From OM182 bacterium MED-G28 (lineage in GTDB: Bacteria; Pseudomonadota; Gammaproteobacteria; Pseudomonadales; Pseudohongiellaceae), in the NCBI GenBank assembly GCA_002457215.1, contig NTJZ01000003.1, positions 1-64,000 of the forward strand: a stretch of DNA of 64,000 nucleotides, in the 5' to 3' direction. Under the pieces are notes generated by a model. That model was not told the origin of the DNA and did no database searches. It worked only from the letters and a program-made list of their open reading frames with translations. Below are positions 27,836 to 40,399 of the stretch, one piece after another (within the stretch, counting starts at the first letter, position 1; each line of letters begins with the position of its first letter). A program made the translations under genes and the position numbers.

Positions 27836-29914
27836 ATGTCAACTCAAGATCTTTTAATAGAAATTGGTACCGAGGAGCTTCCGCCGAAAGCGTTAAGCTT
27901 TTTGTCACATGCGCTTGAAGAGCTAATTAAAAATAGCCTGAAAAGTGCTGGCTTACATTCAAAGTCTGTAAAACGATTTGCGACACCAAGACGCCTAGCG
28001 TTGCTCGTTACCGAATTAGATGTTGCCCAGAAAGATAAACAGATAAAAAGAATAGGGCCCGCGCTATCAGCTGCTTTCGAAACTAATGGCGAGGCCACCC
28101 CCGCTGCTTTAGGCTTCGCTAGATCTTGTGGTGTAGAAGTTAACCAACTTGGTAAAACCAAAAAAGAGGGTGTTGAAAAGCTCTCATTTTTATCTTCTGA
28201 AAAAGGCAGCGAAACAAAAGACCTAATTCCTGACATTGTGACTCAAGCAATGAATAAACTACCGGTACCAAAACGCATGCGGTGGGGTGAATCTCGAGAA
28301 GAGTTTGTGCGCCCCGTCCATTGGATAATCATATTGTTTGGAAATAAGGTGCTTAATCTCTCTGCTTATGGGGTCTGCAGCAGCAATAAAACATTTGGGC
28401 ATCGGTTCCACCATAATTTTGAAATTCCCATTGACGATGCTGCGGATTACGAAAACCGACTGGAAGTAACCGGTCACGTTATTCCAAATTTTGAAAAACG
28501 CAAAGAACTTATTCGAACATTGTTACGAGAAGAGGGCGTTAAAGCGAATGCAACAACCATTATCGATGAAGAATTGCTTGAAGAAGTATCAAGCCTTATT
28601 GAATATCCTGTAGCTCTAACCGGAAACTTTGATCCAGAATTTCTCGAAGTTCCTGCAGAGGCCCTAATTCTAGCGATGAAGTCCCATCAGAAATGCTTTT
28701 ATTTGGTTGATGCCAATAACAAACTTTTACCTAAGTTTGTCGCTATTAGCAATATCATCTCTAAAGACCCGGCCCAGGTCATTAAAGGCAATGAAAGGGT
28801 AATTAGACCGAGACTAGCTGACGCCAGATTCTTCTTTGAGAAAGACAAAGAATCGACTCTTGCTTCACGAATGGAGCCTCTTGGGGCGATCGTGTTTCAG
28901 GATAAATTAGGCTCTGTTTTCGATAAGTCAAAAAGAGTGGCATCTCTTGCTAAAGAGATTGCTATTGAATTAGATGCTGAAGAAGCACTGTGTGAACGCG
29001 CTGCTTTACTTTCGAAATGCGATTTAATTACCAATATGGTTGGTGAGTTTGCCGACCTTCAAGGTCTTATGGGCGCTTACTATGCCAGAAACGATGGCGA
29101 GCCAATTGAAGTATGTGAAGCTCTTCATGAGCAATATCTACCCAGATTTGCCGGAGATAAGTTACCAGAATCCACTACAGGCGCTATCCTCGCTATTGCA
29201 GACAAGCTGGATACGATGGTGGGTCTGTTTGGCATCGGGCAACCGCCTACTGGCTCAAAAGACCCTTTTGCATTGCGGCGTTCGGCTATCGGAATCTTAA
29301 GAATACTTGTCGAGAGAGAGCTTGATCTAAATATCATGAAAGCCATTAGCGCATCTATTTCAGCTCATGGAGATACTGACTTTCAGGTCGATACTGACGA
29401 GCTTGTATTTGATTTCTTATTAGAGAGGTTTAGAGCCTGGTACCAGGAATCAGGAATCAGCAGTGGCGTTTTTCAATCTGTATTTGTCATTAAGCCGCAG
29501 CGGCCCTTGGATTTTTATCATCGCATTCAAGCCGTTAATAGCTTTAACAAATTATCAGAAGCAGTTGCATTATCGGCTGCAAATAAACGCGTATCAAACT
29601 TGTTGTCAAAACAGGAAAGAGTTTCGGAGTCTGGAATCTGTAACGTGGATTTATTGGTAGAGCCTTCTGAAAAGGTTCTGTATGAAGCCATACAAGATAA
29701 AATACTAGAGGTGGCTCCGATGTTTGAGGAAGGGAATTACACTGCTGGGCTCCAATCTCTTTCTACGTTAAAACAAGCTGTTGATGTGTTTTTTGATAAT
29801 GTTCTTGTTATGCATGAAGACGAGAGAATCCGAGCAAACAGGCTGGCTTTACTGCAAGAATTAAGAGCCTTGTTTTTGCGTACTGCTGATATTTCTTATT
29901 TACATAGTAACTGA
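27836..29914 (+). CDS. glyS: Glycyl-tRNA synthetase beta subunit
   Basis: The beta subunit recognises tRNA-Gly and contributes an HD-like and an anticodon-binding region. The 692 residues start with the conserved 'DLLIEIGTEELPPKAL' and include 'MRWGESREEFVRPVHWI' and 'ADKLDTMVGLFGIGQPPTGS'. Full length matches the family. It is co-transcribed with glyQ and followed after 10 bp by gmhB. Confidence 0.97.
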   Translation: MSTQDLLIEIGTEELPPKALSFLSHALEELIKNSLKSAGLHSKSVKRFATPRRLALLVTELDVAQKDKQIKRIGPALSAAFETNGEATPAALGFARSCGVEVNQLGKTKKEGVEKLSFLSSEKGSETKDLIPDIVTQAMNKLPVPKRMRWGESREEFVRPVHWIIILFGNKVLNLSAYGVCSSNKTFGHRFHHNFEIPIDDAADYENRLEVTGHVIPNFEKRKELIRTLLREEGVKANATTIIDEELLEEVSSLIEYPVALTGNFDPEFLEVPAEALILAMKSHQKCFYLVDANNKLLPKFVAISNIISKDPAQVIKGNERVIRPRLADARFFFEKDKESTLASRMEPLGAIVFQDKLGSVFDKSKRVASLAKEIAIELDAEEALCERAALLSKCDLITNMVGEFADLQGLMGAYYARNDGEPIEVCEALHEQYLPRFAGDKLPESTTGAILAIADKLDTMVGLFGIGQPPTGSKDPFALRRSAIGILRILVERELDLNIMKAISASISAHGDTDFQVDTDELVFDFLLERFRAWYQESGISSGVFQSVFVIKPQRPLDFYHRIQAVNSFNKLSEAVALSAANKRVSNLLSKQERVSESGICNVDLLVEPSEKVLYEAIQDKILEVAPMFEEGNYTAGLQSLSTLKQAVDVFFDNVLVMHEDERIRANRLALLQELRALFLRTADISYLHSN

Positions 29915-29924
29915 GTTTTAGAGG

Positions 29925-30488
29925 ATGGCTTTGGCGCCTTTAAAAACAATCGTGCTTGATAGAGATGGAGTTATAAATCAGGATTCAGTTAAATATGTTA
30001 AGTCTTATGAAGAATGGATTCCCATAGCTGGGAGCATTGAAGCTATAGTCTCATTGCATTTGGCAGGCTACAGAGTGCTTATTGCTACTAATCAATCTGG
30101 CCTCGCCAGACGGCTATTTGATGAATACAGTCTGGCAAAAATTCATCAGAAGCTTTGCACTATTGTTGAAGAGGCCGGTGGTTTTGTATCCGGTATTTTC
30201 TATTGCCCCCATTCGCCTGATGATAACTGTGATTGTAGAAAACCCAGAACAGGATTGCTCGCGCAGGCAGAAAAAGAATTCGGCTGTTCTTTAACAGGCT
30301 CTTATTTTATAGGTGATAGTTTAAGGGACCTTTTGGCTGGCAAGGCGTTTGGTATGAGGCCTGTGCTTGTTCGTACTGGAAATGGGCTTGCTACAATAAG
30401 GGAGTTAAAAGGAACAGACTTAGAGGATGTCCCGATTTTTGACGATTTATCTAGTGCAACTCAAAATATACTCTCTATCATCGAATAA
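29925..30488 (+). CDS. gmhB: D-glycero-beta-D-manno-heptose-1,7-bisphosphate phosphatase
   Basis: A HAD-superfamily phosphatase in ADP-heptose synthesis for the LPS inner core. The 187 residues show the nucleophile motif 'VLDRDGVINQD' and the Cys/His zinc loop 'CPHSPDDNCDCRKP' typical of GmhB, plus 'FIGDSLRDLLAG'. The Pseudomonas gene order glyS-gmhB-plsC is kept. The histidinol-phosphatase relatives share these motifs, but context favours GmhB. Confidence 0.93.
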   Translation: MALAPLKTIVLDRDGVINQDSVKYVKSYEEWIPIAGSIEAIVSLHLAGYRVLIATNQSGLARRLFDEYSLAKIHQKLCTIVEEAGGFVSGIFYCPHSPDDNCDCRKPRTGLLAQAEKEFGCSLTGSYFIGDSLRDLLAGKAFGMRPVLVRTGNGLATIRELKGTDLEDVPIFDDLSSATQNILSIIE

Positions 30489-30492
30489 CCAA

Positions 30493-33668
<3,176 letters not shown>

Positions 33669-33708
33669 CTAATTTATCCACCAGAATATCGGATAAATTA
33701 ACTAAATA

Positions 33709-34791
33709 TCAATCCGTTATTGTACCACGTTCCACGTGGAACGTGCTCATTTCAGGAGGGCATTGGAGGCAACTTTCGACGGAAGACCTTTCCACACAAG
33801 TTACAAATAATTGACCATCCAGACTTATTAAGAGATCAAGAATTTTAGCGCGATTATCACAATCAAGCTCAGCCGGAAGATCATCTACAAGGTAAATACA
33901 CTGCTCACCTATCGCTGACGCAAAGAGCATGCCTTGAGTAATCTTCAATGCGCTTACAAGTACTTTTTGCTGGCCTCGGGAAAGCAGATCTATTGCTGGG
34001 ACAGAACCGGCCTTGACGACTATATCAGCCCGATGTGGCCCAATTTGGGTTGAGCCATATTTTAAATCTTGCTGCCGGCCGGCAGCGAGCAAATCAGTGA
34101 GCTCCAAATCTAAGTCCCAGCCTCTGTGATATTCTAGATCTACTGCTAATCCGTCTTGGCCAACGAGGGAGCCATAGACTTTTTTAAAGGCGGGAATAAA
34201 CTGCTGAAAATAATGCTTTCTTGCGTCATCAACCGCTTGCGCCGCTTCGCATAGCTCACTGTCCCAAGCGCGCATTTGAGATTCATCCGGGCTCTTCTCT
34301 TTCAGAAGCAAATTTCTATTGGCAATACATTTTCGGCTTCTTCGCCATTCATTAAGGAAACTATGTTCCACGTGAAACACACCCCAATCTAAAAATCGTC
34401 TTCTCGCTTTTGGCCCGCCCTCAAGGAGTAAAAAAGAGCTGGAATCCAAAACCTGGATCGGGAGGCGTCTTGCCACGCTATCCCAGTTTTTTTGGTTTTC
34501 AGCGTCTAGTTTAAGTTTATAGTTTTGTCGCCTTGATTTAACTAATCCTACCCGGTTACCTGCCTGTGTTTCTGCATAGATCGAGAGCTCTTGCTTGCCT
34601 TGTGAAGTTACAGTCCCAGTTTTACTACTCCGAAAGGATCGGCCCATTGCTAGTAAATTAATCGCTTCAAGGATGCTGGTCTTGCCGCTGCCGTTTTCCC
34701 CATAGATTAAATTCAATTTTGGACCCAAGCATAGCTCCGCATACTCGATGTTTCGGATTGAACATATTCTGAGCATTGTTAGAGAGCTCAT
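33709..34791 (-). CDS. recF: DNA replication and repair protein RecF
   Basis: RecF loads RecA at gapped DNA through RecFOR. The 360 residues are SMC-like with Walker A 'IYGENGSGKTSILEAI', signature 'LLSRGQQKVLVSALKI' and Walker B 'CIYLVDDLPAELD'. It lies 29 bp downstream of dnaN and 76 bp upstream of gyrB. Two parS sites lie inside the coding sequence, one near each end; the one at 33728 covers the last few codons. Confidence 0.96.
   Translation of the reverse strand: MSSLTMLRICSIRNIEYAELCLGPKLNLIYGENGSGKTSILEAINLLAMGRSFRSSKTGTVTSQGKQELSIYAETQAGNRVGLVKSRRQNYKLKLDAENQKNWDSVARRLPIQVLDSSSFLLLEGGPKARRRFLDWGVFHVEHSFLNEWRRSRKCIANRNLLLKEKSPDESQMRAWDSELCEAAQAVDDARKHYFQQFIPAFKKVYGSLVGQDGLAVDLEYHRGWDLDLELTDLLAAGRQQDLKYGSTQIGPHRADIVVKAGSVPAIDLLSRGQQKVLVSALKITQGMLFASAIGEQCIYLVDDLPAELDCDNRAKILDLLISLDGQLFVTCVERSSVESCLQCPPEMSTFHVERGTITD
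33726..33745. promoter_or_regulatory. parS centromere site 1 (inside recF 3' end)
   Basis: CACGTTCCACGTGGAACGTG is a perfect 20-bp palindrome whose core GTTCCACGTGGAAC matches the ParB-binding parS consensus (TGTTCCACGTGGAACA) except for the outermost base on each side. parA and parB are encoded about 11 kb away, so this is a likely ParB loading site. Confidence 0.85.
34364..34379. promoter_or_regulatory. parS centromere site 2 (inside recF)
   Basis: TGTTCCACGTGAAACA combines the left half of one accepted parS form and the right half of the other (TGTTTCACGTGAAACA). It lies 635 bp from site 1, in the same gene. Two sites this close to oriC support a functional chromosomal centromere. Confidence 0.88.
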
Positions 34792-34820
34792 GGAAGAAGA
34801 GCGGCGTTGGACAGATGAAA

Positions 34821-35924
34821 CTACAGGCGCATAGGCATTACTACGTAAAGGGCTTCACTTCCCTCTTCCGCCTCAAGTAATGCACTACTATTGGGGTCTG
34901 AAAGAGTGATTTTTACTCTTTCGCTCGTGAGCGTAGAAAGTACATCAATGAGATAGCTGACATTGAATCCTATTTCCAATGCTTCTGAGTCATAATCTAC
35001 AGAAACTAGCTCTTCGGCTTCTTCCTGCTCGGGGTTATTGGCAAAGATTCGCATTTCGCCATCCGACAGCATTACTCTGACACCGCGGTATTTTTCATTA
35101 GATAAGATCGACGCCCTGGAAAATGCCTGGCGAAGTTCTTGGCATGCTCCAGACAATACCCTATCACCACCTTTAGGTAACACACGGTTGTAATCAGGAA
35201 ACTTTCCATCGACTAGTTTGGACGTAAAGGTAAATTCAGGAATTGCTGCTCTTATGTGGTTCTGGCCAAAGGTCAGCTCGATATCTCCACCTTCATCAGA
35301 CAACAGCCGCGCCAATTCCATAATGCCCTTTCTTGGCAAAATAAGTTGTTGAGTATCTTTCGCAGAGGATGCAATTTTTAGAGTTTCCATTGCTAAGCGA
35401 TGGCCATCTGTAGCGACTACTCGCAAATAATCAGCACCTACCTCAAAAAGCATTCCATTCAAGTAATAGCGAACATCTTGCTGAGCCATCGCAAAACTAG
35501 TTGCTTCTAAGAGTTCGCGAAGCCGAACCTGGGTTATGACCAATGAAAATGTATCAGGTTCTTCGTCGACGTCTGGAAACTCGGCAGCGGGCAGAGTCGC
35601 AAGCGAGAACCGGCTGCGACCGGATTTCAACTTCAGTTTATTATCAACTACGGAGATTTCTATTGAAGAGTCGTCGGATAAGGACTTGCAGATATCCAAT
35701 AACTTTCGGGCAGGGACAGTAATCTCTCCAGCTTCGGAGGGCCCGTGAACTTGAACTCGACCAATAAGTTCGACTTCAAGGTCCGTTCCTGTTAGTGAAA
35801 GCTCACTCTCCTTTAAGACTAGAAGAACATTGGAGAGCACTGGCAATGTCTGACGCCTCTCTACAACGCCGCTTACCATTTGTAGTGGTTTTAAAAGCGC
35901 TTCTCGAGAAATTGAAAATTGCAT
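34821..35924 (-). CDS. dnaN: DNA polymerase III sliding clamp, beta subunit
   Basis: The ring-shaped clamp that tethers Pol III to DNA. The 367 residues contain three repeated clamp folds, starting with 'MQFSISREALLKPLQMVSG' and ending with the family tail 'YVVMPMRL'. It sits between dnaA and recF in the conserved order dnaA-dnaN-recF-gyrB, 38 bp after dnaA. Confidence 0.97.
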   Translation of the reverse strand: MQFSISREALLKPLQMVSGVVERRQTLPVLSNVLLVLKESELSLTGTDLEVELIGRVQVHGPSEAGEITVPARKLLDICKSLSDDSSIEISVVDNKLKLKSGRSRFSLATLPAAEFPDVDEEPDTFSLVITQVRLRELLEATSFAMAQQDVRYYLNGMLFEVGADYLRVVATDGHRLAMETLKIASSAKDTQQLILPRKGIMELARLLSDEGGDIELTFGQNHIRAAIPEFTFTSKLVDGKFPDYNRVLPKGGDRVLSGACQELRQAFSRASILSNEKYRGVRVMLSDGEMRIFANNPEQEEAEELVSVDYDSEALEIGFNVSYLIDVLSTLTSERVKITLSDPNSSALLEAEEGSEALYVVMPMRL

Positions 35925-35962
35925 TGATTAAATTTTCCCTTTAATTATCAATATGTTACTTC

Positions 35963-37429
35963 TTAGCTGGATAATGAGCGTAGAAGGTTATTGTAATCTT
36001 CCTGAATATCGATGGAGCTATGTCGCAATTTCTTGATTTGCTTACAGGCATGCAAAACGGTTGTGTGGTCCCTGCCGCCGAAAGCATCACCGATTTCCGG
36101 CAGGCTGTGGTTAGTCAGCTCTTTAGACAAGGTCATTGCCACTTGTCTCGGCCTAGCCACGGATCTATTCCTACGTTTCGAAAGCATGTCTGCCATCTTA
36201 ATTTTGTAGTACTCAGCAACTGAACGTTGAATATTATCAATGGTGACTAGCTTGTCTTGCAGCGCAAACAGATCTCGCAATGCTTCTTTTATGAGCTCTA
36301 AATTAATCGGCTCACCCTTAAAATTTGAGTGGGCGATTACGCGCTTTAACGCACCTTCCAATTCTCGAACATTTGATCGGAGACGCTGCGCTATAAAAAG
36401 TGCTGCATCATACGGAAGCTCAATATTAGAAAGCTCAGCCTTGTTCATCAAAATCGCAGCTCGGGTTTCCAATTCAGGCGGTTCAACGGCGACCGTTAGG
36501 CCCCAGCCAAAGCGAGATTTAAGGCGTTCTTCAAGGCCCTTGATCTCTTTATGGTAACGATCACAAGTCAATATGATCTGCTGCCCACCTTCAAGTAAAG
36601 CATTAAAAGTATGGAAAAACTCTTCTTGGGAACGCTCTTTGCCGGCGAAAAACTGAATATCATCAATTAATAGCGCATCCACAGAACGATAGAATCGTTT
36701 GAACTCACTTATAGCATTAAGTTGCAATGCTGAAACCATAGTAGCGACAAACGTCTCTGAGTGCAGATAAACCACTTTAGCGCCCGGCTTTTTGTCTACT
36801 AAATAGTTACCAATCGCATGCATTAGGTGAGTCTTTCCTAACCCTACACCCCCATAAATAAAGAGCGGATTGTAGGCATAGCCAGGGTTCTCAGCGACTT
36901 GCATCGCTGCCGCACGCGCTAGTTGATTGGATTTTCCAACAACAAAATTTTCGAAATTGTTCTCTGTATTTAAGGCGCCCCGGTGCCTGAGTTTTCCTTC
37001 AATCACAATTCCCATATTGCGCCGCTCTTGCTGACCATTTTTTTGAATTTTTTCAAGCAGGGGCTGCTGTTCCTCCAAACCCCCAGTTTCAGTAGCTGTT
37101 TTTACTATTTGCTTTGCCAGGGGTTGGACTGAAGATTGTTGAATTGCTGATTGTGCTCTAGTGGGTGGGGTCGCGACTTCTTGTTGCCTTAGGTCGAATA
37201 CTTCCAAGTTGATTTGCAGTGGTTCGCCACTTGACTCGGTCACAAGCTCTTCGATGCGGCGAAGAAACTTGCCTTTAACCCAATCCAGGATAAAACGATT
37301 AGGCGCAGAAATTTGTAACACATCTGCGTCGATATTTGCCTTCAAAGGCCTGATCCAGGTGTTATATTGTTGAGCGGGAAGCTCTACTTTTAAACAATCA
37401 ATGCAATGTTGCCAACTTGTTGATACCAC
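35963..37429 (-). CDS. dnaA: Chromosomal replication initiator DnaA
   Basis: DnaA binds 9-bp boxes at oriC and melts the origin. The 488 residues have domain I (DnaB/DnaN interaction, about 1-85), a Gln-rich linker, the AAA+ domain ('[19 protein letters not shown]', '[20 protein letters not shown]') and the C-terminal helix-turn-helix ('[20 protein letters not shown]'). The start faces the 404-bp oriC region. Confidence 0.97.
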   Translation of the reverse strand: MVSTSWQHCIDCLKVELPAQQYNTWIRPLKANIDADVLQISAPNRFILDWVKGKFLRRIEELVTESSGEPLQINLEVFDLRQQEVATPPTRAQSAIQQSSVQPLAKQIVKTATETGGLEEQQPLLEKIQKNGQQERRNMGIVIEGKLRHRGALNTENNFENFVVGKSNQLARAAAMQVAENPGYAYNPLFIYGGVGLGKTHLMHAIGNYLVDKKPGAKVVYLHSETFVATMVSALQLNAISEFKRFYRSVDALLIDDIQFFAGKERSQEEFFHTFNALLEGGQQIILTCDRYHKEIKGLEERLKSRFGWGLTVAVEPPELETRAAILMNKAELSNIELPYDAALFIAQRLRSNVRELEGALKRVIAHSNFKGEPINLELIKEALRDLFALQDKLVTIDNIQRSVAEYYKIKMADMLSKRRNRSVARPRQVAMTLSKELTNHSLPEIGDAFGGRDHTTVLHACKQIKKLRHSSIDIQEDYNNLLRSLSS

Positions 37430-37642
37430 TTTTACTGTCCGAGGGGGGTAGGTTTTAATTCAATGCTTCGATTCTAGCGATTGGCTAGCAAGTTATCCAC
37501 TGCCTTGAAAGCAGAAAAGTGGTTTTTTCAGTGCCTTTTTTATCCATATTTTTCAATTACCTACCTCTTTTTTGCTGATAATTATCGAGTCGAAATTAGA
37601 CACAAATAAACAAAAATTCAACAAGGCTGTTGATAATTATTC

Positions 37643-37651
37643 TGTGGATAA
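37643..37651 (-). promoter_or_regulatory. Perfect DnaA box
   Basis: TGTGGATAA is the exact complement of the consensus DnaA box TTATCCACA. Imperfect boxes of the same orientation lie within 20 bp on either side (TGTTGATAA and TGTGGCTAA), forming a three-box cluster in the oriC region. Confidence 0.85.
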
Positions 37652-37786
37652 CTTGTGGCTAAGTTTTATATTGACGGCTGCCCAGTTTAAACTCGGGCTA
37701 GTCTTTCAATTTCAAGAAAACTAATCAGTGGGCTTGGTTTTTACATTGAAATTTTGCAGCAAAAGCTCTAGAATTCGCCCTCTTTT

Positions 37787-37806
37787 TTGAGCCTACACAG
37801 GCTCAA
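37787..37806. repeat. Hairpin in the rpmH leader
   Basis: TTGAGCC and GGCTCAA form a perfect 7-bp stem around TACACA, 27 bp upstream of the rpmH start. T-rich sequence precedes rather than follows it on the plus strand, so it is not an intrinsic terminator for dnaA-side transcripts. It may lie in the rpmH mRNA leader. Confidence 0.45.
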
Positions 37807-37833
37807 TTGTTATGCCAAACTGGAATTCCTGTT

Positions 37834-37968
37834 ATGAAAAGAACTTTTCAACCAAGCGTCTTGAAACGGGCTCGTACCCATGGCTTTAGAGCGCGCATGG
37901 CAACTAAAGGCGGGCGCCTTGTTCTTAAAAGAAGGCGCGCAAAAGGACGCGCTAAACTCTCCGCTTAA
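37834..37968 (+). CDS. rpmH: 50S ribosomal protein L34
   Basis: Too short for the ORF track. It translates to a 44-residue, highly basic protein beginning [20 protein letters not shown] and ending in KGRAKLSA, which is L34 over its entire length. It lies directly right of oriC and 36 bp upstream of rnpA, the universal rpmH-rnpA arrangement. Confidence 0.98.
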   Translation: MKRTFQPSVLKRARTHGFRARMATKGGRLVLKRRRAKGRAKLSA

Positions 37969-38004
37969 TTCGCTTTTCTCCCTTTTTAACAATAGAGAAC
38001 TAGT

Positions 38005-38370
38005 GTGGCTGAGTTTAGCTTTCCTAAAGAATCTCGGCTACTGACTGCCGCCGACTATAAGGTTGTATTCGACAATTCTCAGTACAAAGTTTCCTGCCGC
38101 CACTTCTTAATGTTAGCCACTCTGAGCCAACACCAAACGAAACGACTAGGTATGGTGTTGGCCAAGAAAAACATTGGGAAGGCTGCCCAACGCAATAGAA
38201 TTAAACGCCAAATTCGAGAGACCTTTCGGCATACAAACGCGCAATTTCCATCCCTGGATGTAGTGGTGCTGGCTCGAAGAGATGCTGCTAAACTGAGCAA
38301 GGCACAGCTATCGAAATTTTTGAATGGGTTGTGGGTAGATTTAGAAAACAAATGGGTTGTAAAAAAATAA
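38005..38370 (+). CDS. rnpA: Ribonuclease P protein component
   Basis: The protein subunit that helps the RNase P RNA bind pre-tRNA. The 121 residues contain the basic signature 'AAQRNRIKRQIRETFR' and the conserved 'LVLARRDA'-like strand (VVVLARRDAAKLS). The start is GTG. It sits between rpmH and yidD as usual. Confidence 0.95.
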   Translation: MAEFSFPKESRLLTAADYKVVFDNSQYKVSCRHFLMLATLSQHQTKRLGMVLAKKNIGKAAQRNRIKRQIRETFRHTNAQFPSLDVVVLARRDAAKLSKAQLSKFLNGLWVDLENKWVVKK

Positions 38371-38397
38371 TCATCAGATAACCAGGACAGCCGAGCA

Positions 38398-38646
38398 ATG
38401 ATAAAAGTACTATTAATCCGTCTGATTACCCTCTATCAATTTAGCTTAAGCTTTCTAATCGGAAATCAGTGCCGTTTTTATCCAACTTGTTCTCAGTACA
38501 CCAAAGAAGCAATCGAAAAACATGGCAGTGCAAAAGGCTCGCTGCTTGGAATACGTCGTATCTGCAACTGTCACCCATGGCATGAGGGTGGCTACGACCC
38601 CATACCAGAAACCAAGGAAATTTCTTCCTGCCTCTCGGAAAAATAG
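38398..38646 (+). CDS. yidD: Membrane protein insertion efficiency factor YidD
   Basis: A small 82-residue membrane-associated protein that assists YidC-dependent insertion. The hallmark 'CRFYPTCSQYTKEAIEKHG' and the C-terminal 'CNCHPWHEGGYDPIPE' are both present. It lies 3 bp before yidC. Confidence 0.95.
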   Translation: MIKVLLIRLITLYQFSLSFLIGNQCRFYPTCSQYTKEAIEKHGSAKGSLLGIRRICNCHPWHEGGYDPIPETKEISSCLSEK

Positions 38647-38649
38647 ATA

Positions 38650-40347
38650 ATGGATTTAACTAAATTTTTCTTATACACCTCTCTAGCAGCCATTACCTAT
38701 TTGATGTTGTTGGCTTGGCAAGATGATTATCCTCCACTGGTTGATAACAGTCCCACTCCGGAGCCTTCAGGTTTACAGATTCCAGAAACTGCTGCAACTT
38801 CGGCTACAGATATCCCGACGGAAGTTCCCTCATCAGCACCAAGTAATGGCGATAGCCTAACGGTCAGCCAGACCTCTAGCTCTCAAAACAATGCGCCAGA
38901 CCCATCCAGGTTGATTTTAATTGAAACAGACACACTTGAGCTGAATATTGATTTAAGCGGTGGAGATATAGTGCAACTTGCGCTTCCAAAATATTTAAAA
39001 CAAATAAATGTGACAGATGATCCCTTTTTGGTTTTAGAGATGTCTCAGGGTAGAAATTATGTTGCTCAAAGCGGGTTAATTGGAACGAACGGAATAGACA
39101 ACGCTGGAAGAGCAGACTATCAAACCAGCGCATCTTATTATCAAATGGAAGATGGAGAGAATACGCTTACCGTGGACCTAGTTACATCAACCGCGGTTCC
39201 AGGGGTAACTGTTACTAAGCGTTTTTCCTTTACCCGAAATAGTTACTTAATAGATGTAAGCTTCATCGTAGACAATCGGTCTTCGCAAACTTGGCAAGCG
39301 AATGCCTTTGGTCAAATCAAAAGGGATGGATTTGATGATCCAAGCAATGCTGGCGGTTTTACTAGAACATTTTTAGGATTTGTCACCACCTCCGATGATG
39401 ACCCTTATATAAAAGTTGACTTCGGTGATATTGAGGACGGAACAGAAACATTTGATATGAATGGTGGGTGGATCGGTTTCAGCCAACATTATTTTCTGTC
39501 TGCTTGGATCCCGGTTCCTGATTCTCCAAACAGATTTACAACTCGGCGCAATGACATCAATCAGTATTTTGGTGAATTCACTAGTACCGCCTTTTCAGTA
39601 GCTCCAGGAACTCAGGCTAGTCACAACCTCCAGTTTTATGCGGGCCCCAAAGACCAATATGCGCTGGCTGAAATATCTCCAAACCTTGAACTTACCATCG
39701 ACTACGGTTTCCTTTATTTTCTAGCTGCTCCAATTTTCTGGTTACTAAATCTCATAGACTCTTCCATTGGCAATTTCGGTGTCTCAATTATTTTGCTTAC
39801 CGTCGTGATAAAGGGCCTGTTTTATAAATTGTCAGAATCTCAATATAAATCGATGGCGGGCATGCGGCGTGCAGCGCCAAAGATGCAACAACTAAAAGAT
39901 CGTTATGGCGATGACAAAATGGGTATGCAGAAAGCCATGATGGAATTATACAAAAAGGAAAAGGTTAACCCCCTCGGCGGTTGTCTTCCTATGTTGGCAC
40001 AAATGCCAATTTTCATTGGTATCTATTGGGTGCTTCTTGAAAGTGTTGAACTGCGACATGCTCCTTTTATGCTTTGGTTAACGGACCTCTCTGTTCGAGA
40101 CCCTTTTTTCATTCTTCCATTGCTCATGGGCGCCACTATGTTTCTGCAAATGAAACTTAGTCCAGCGCCACCTGATCCAATGCAGGCTAAAGTAATGCAA
40201 ATTATGCCTATTATGATGACTGGGTTATTTTTGTTTTTTCCTGCGGGGCTTGTGCTTTATTGGTTAACTAATGCTGTGCTAGGTATCCTTCAACAGTGGT
40301 ATATTACTCGGAAAATTGAAGCAGCTTACGAGGCTGGAAAAAGATAA
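38650..40347 (+). CDS. yidC: Membrane protein insertase YidC
   Basis: YidC inserts membrane proteins alone or with SecYEG. The 565 residues have an N-terminal helix, a Ser/Pro/Thr-rich linker (about 30-90), the large periplasmic beta domain, and the conserved C-terminal five-helix core with 'YKSMAGMRRAAPKMQQLKDR', 'NPLGGCLPMLAQMPIFIGIY' and 'WLTNAVLGILQQWYI'. The positively charged residue of the groove lies within the first core helix. Length matches Gram-negative YidC. Confidence 0.96.
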   Translation: MDLTKFFLYTSLAAITYLMLLAWQDDYPPLVDNSPTPEPSGLQIPETAATSATDIPTEVPSSAPSNGDSLTVSQTSSSQNNAPDPSRLILIETDTLELNIDLSGGDIVQLALPKYLKQINVTDDPFLVLEMSQGRNYVAQSGLIGTNGIDNAGRADYQTSASYYQMEDGENTLTVDLVTSTAVPGVTVTKRFSFTRNSYLIDVSFIVDNRSSQTWQANAFGQIKRDGFDDPSNAGGFTRTFLGFVTTSDDDPYIKVDFGDIEDGTETFDMNGGWIGFSQHYFLSAWIPVPDSPNRFTTRRNDINQYFGEFTSTAFSVAPGTQASHNLQFYAGPKDQYALAEISPNLELTIDYGFLYFLAAPIFWLLNLIDSSIGNFGVSIILLTVVIKGLFYKLSESQYKSMAGMRRAAPKMQQLKDRYGDDKMGMQKAMMELYKKEKVNPLGGCLPMLAQMPIFIGIYWVLLESVELRHAPFMLWLTDLSVRDPFFILPLLMGATMFLQMKLSPAPPDPMQAKVMQIMPIMMTGLFLFFPAGLVLYWLTNAVLGILQQWYITRKIEAAYEAGKR

Positions 40348-40399
40348 GATTACGATAAACCATATTGCATCCTAGCCAAAACTCTAGGCTATCCAATAA

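Larger units (their letters stand above)
37430..37833. other. Replication origin oriC (dnaA-rpmH intergenic region)
   Basis: 404 bp between divergent dnaA and rpmH, the same place as the Pseudomonas origin. It contains one perfect DnaA box (TGTGGATAA, 37643-37651) and several one- or two-mismatch boxes: TTATCCACT (37493-37501), TTATCCATA (37540-37548), TGCTGATAA (37573-37581), TGTTGATAA (37628-37636) and TGTGGCTAA (37654-37662). AT-rich stretches between them could be the melting region. Genes point away on both sides: gyrB-dnaA to the left, rpmH to glmS to the right. Confidence 0.85.
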
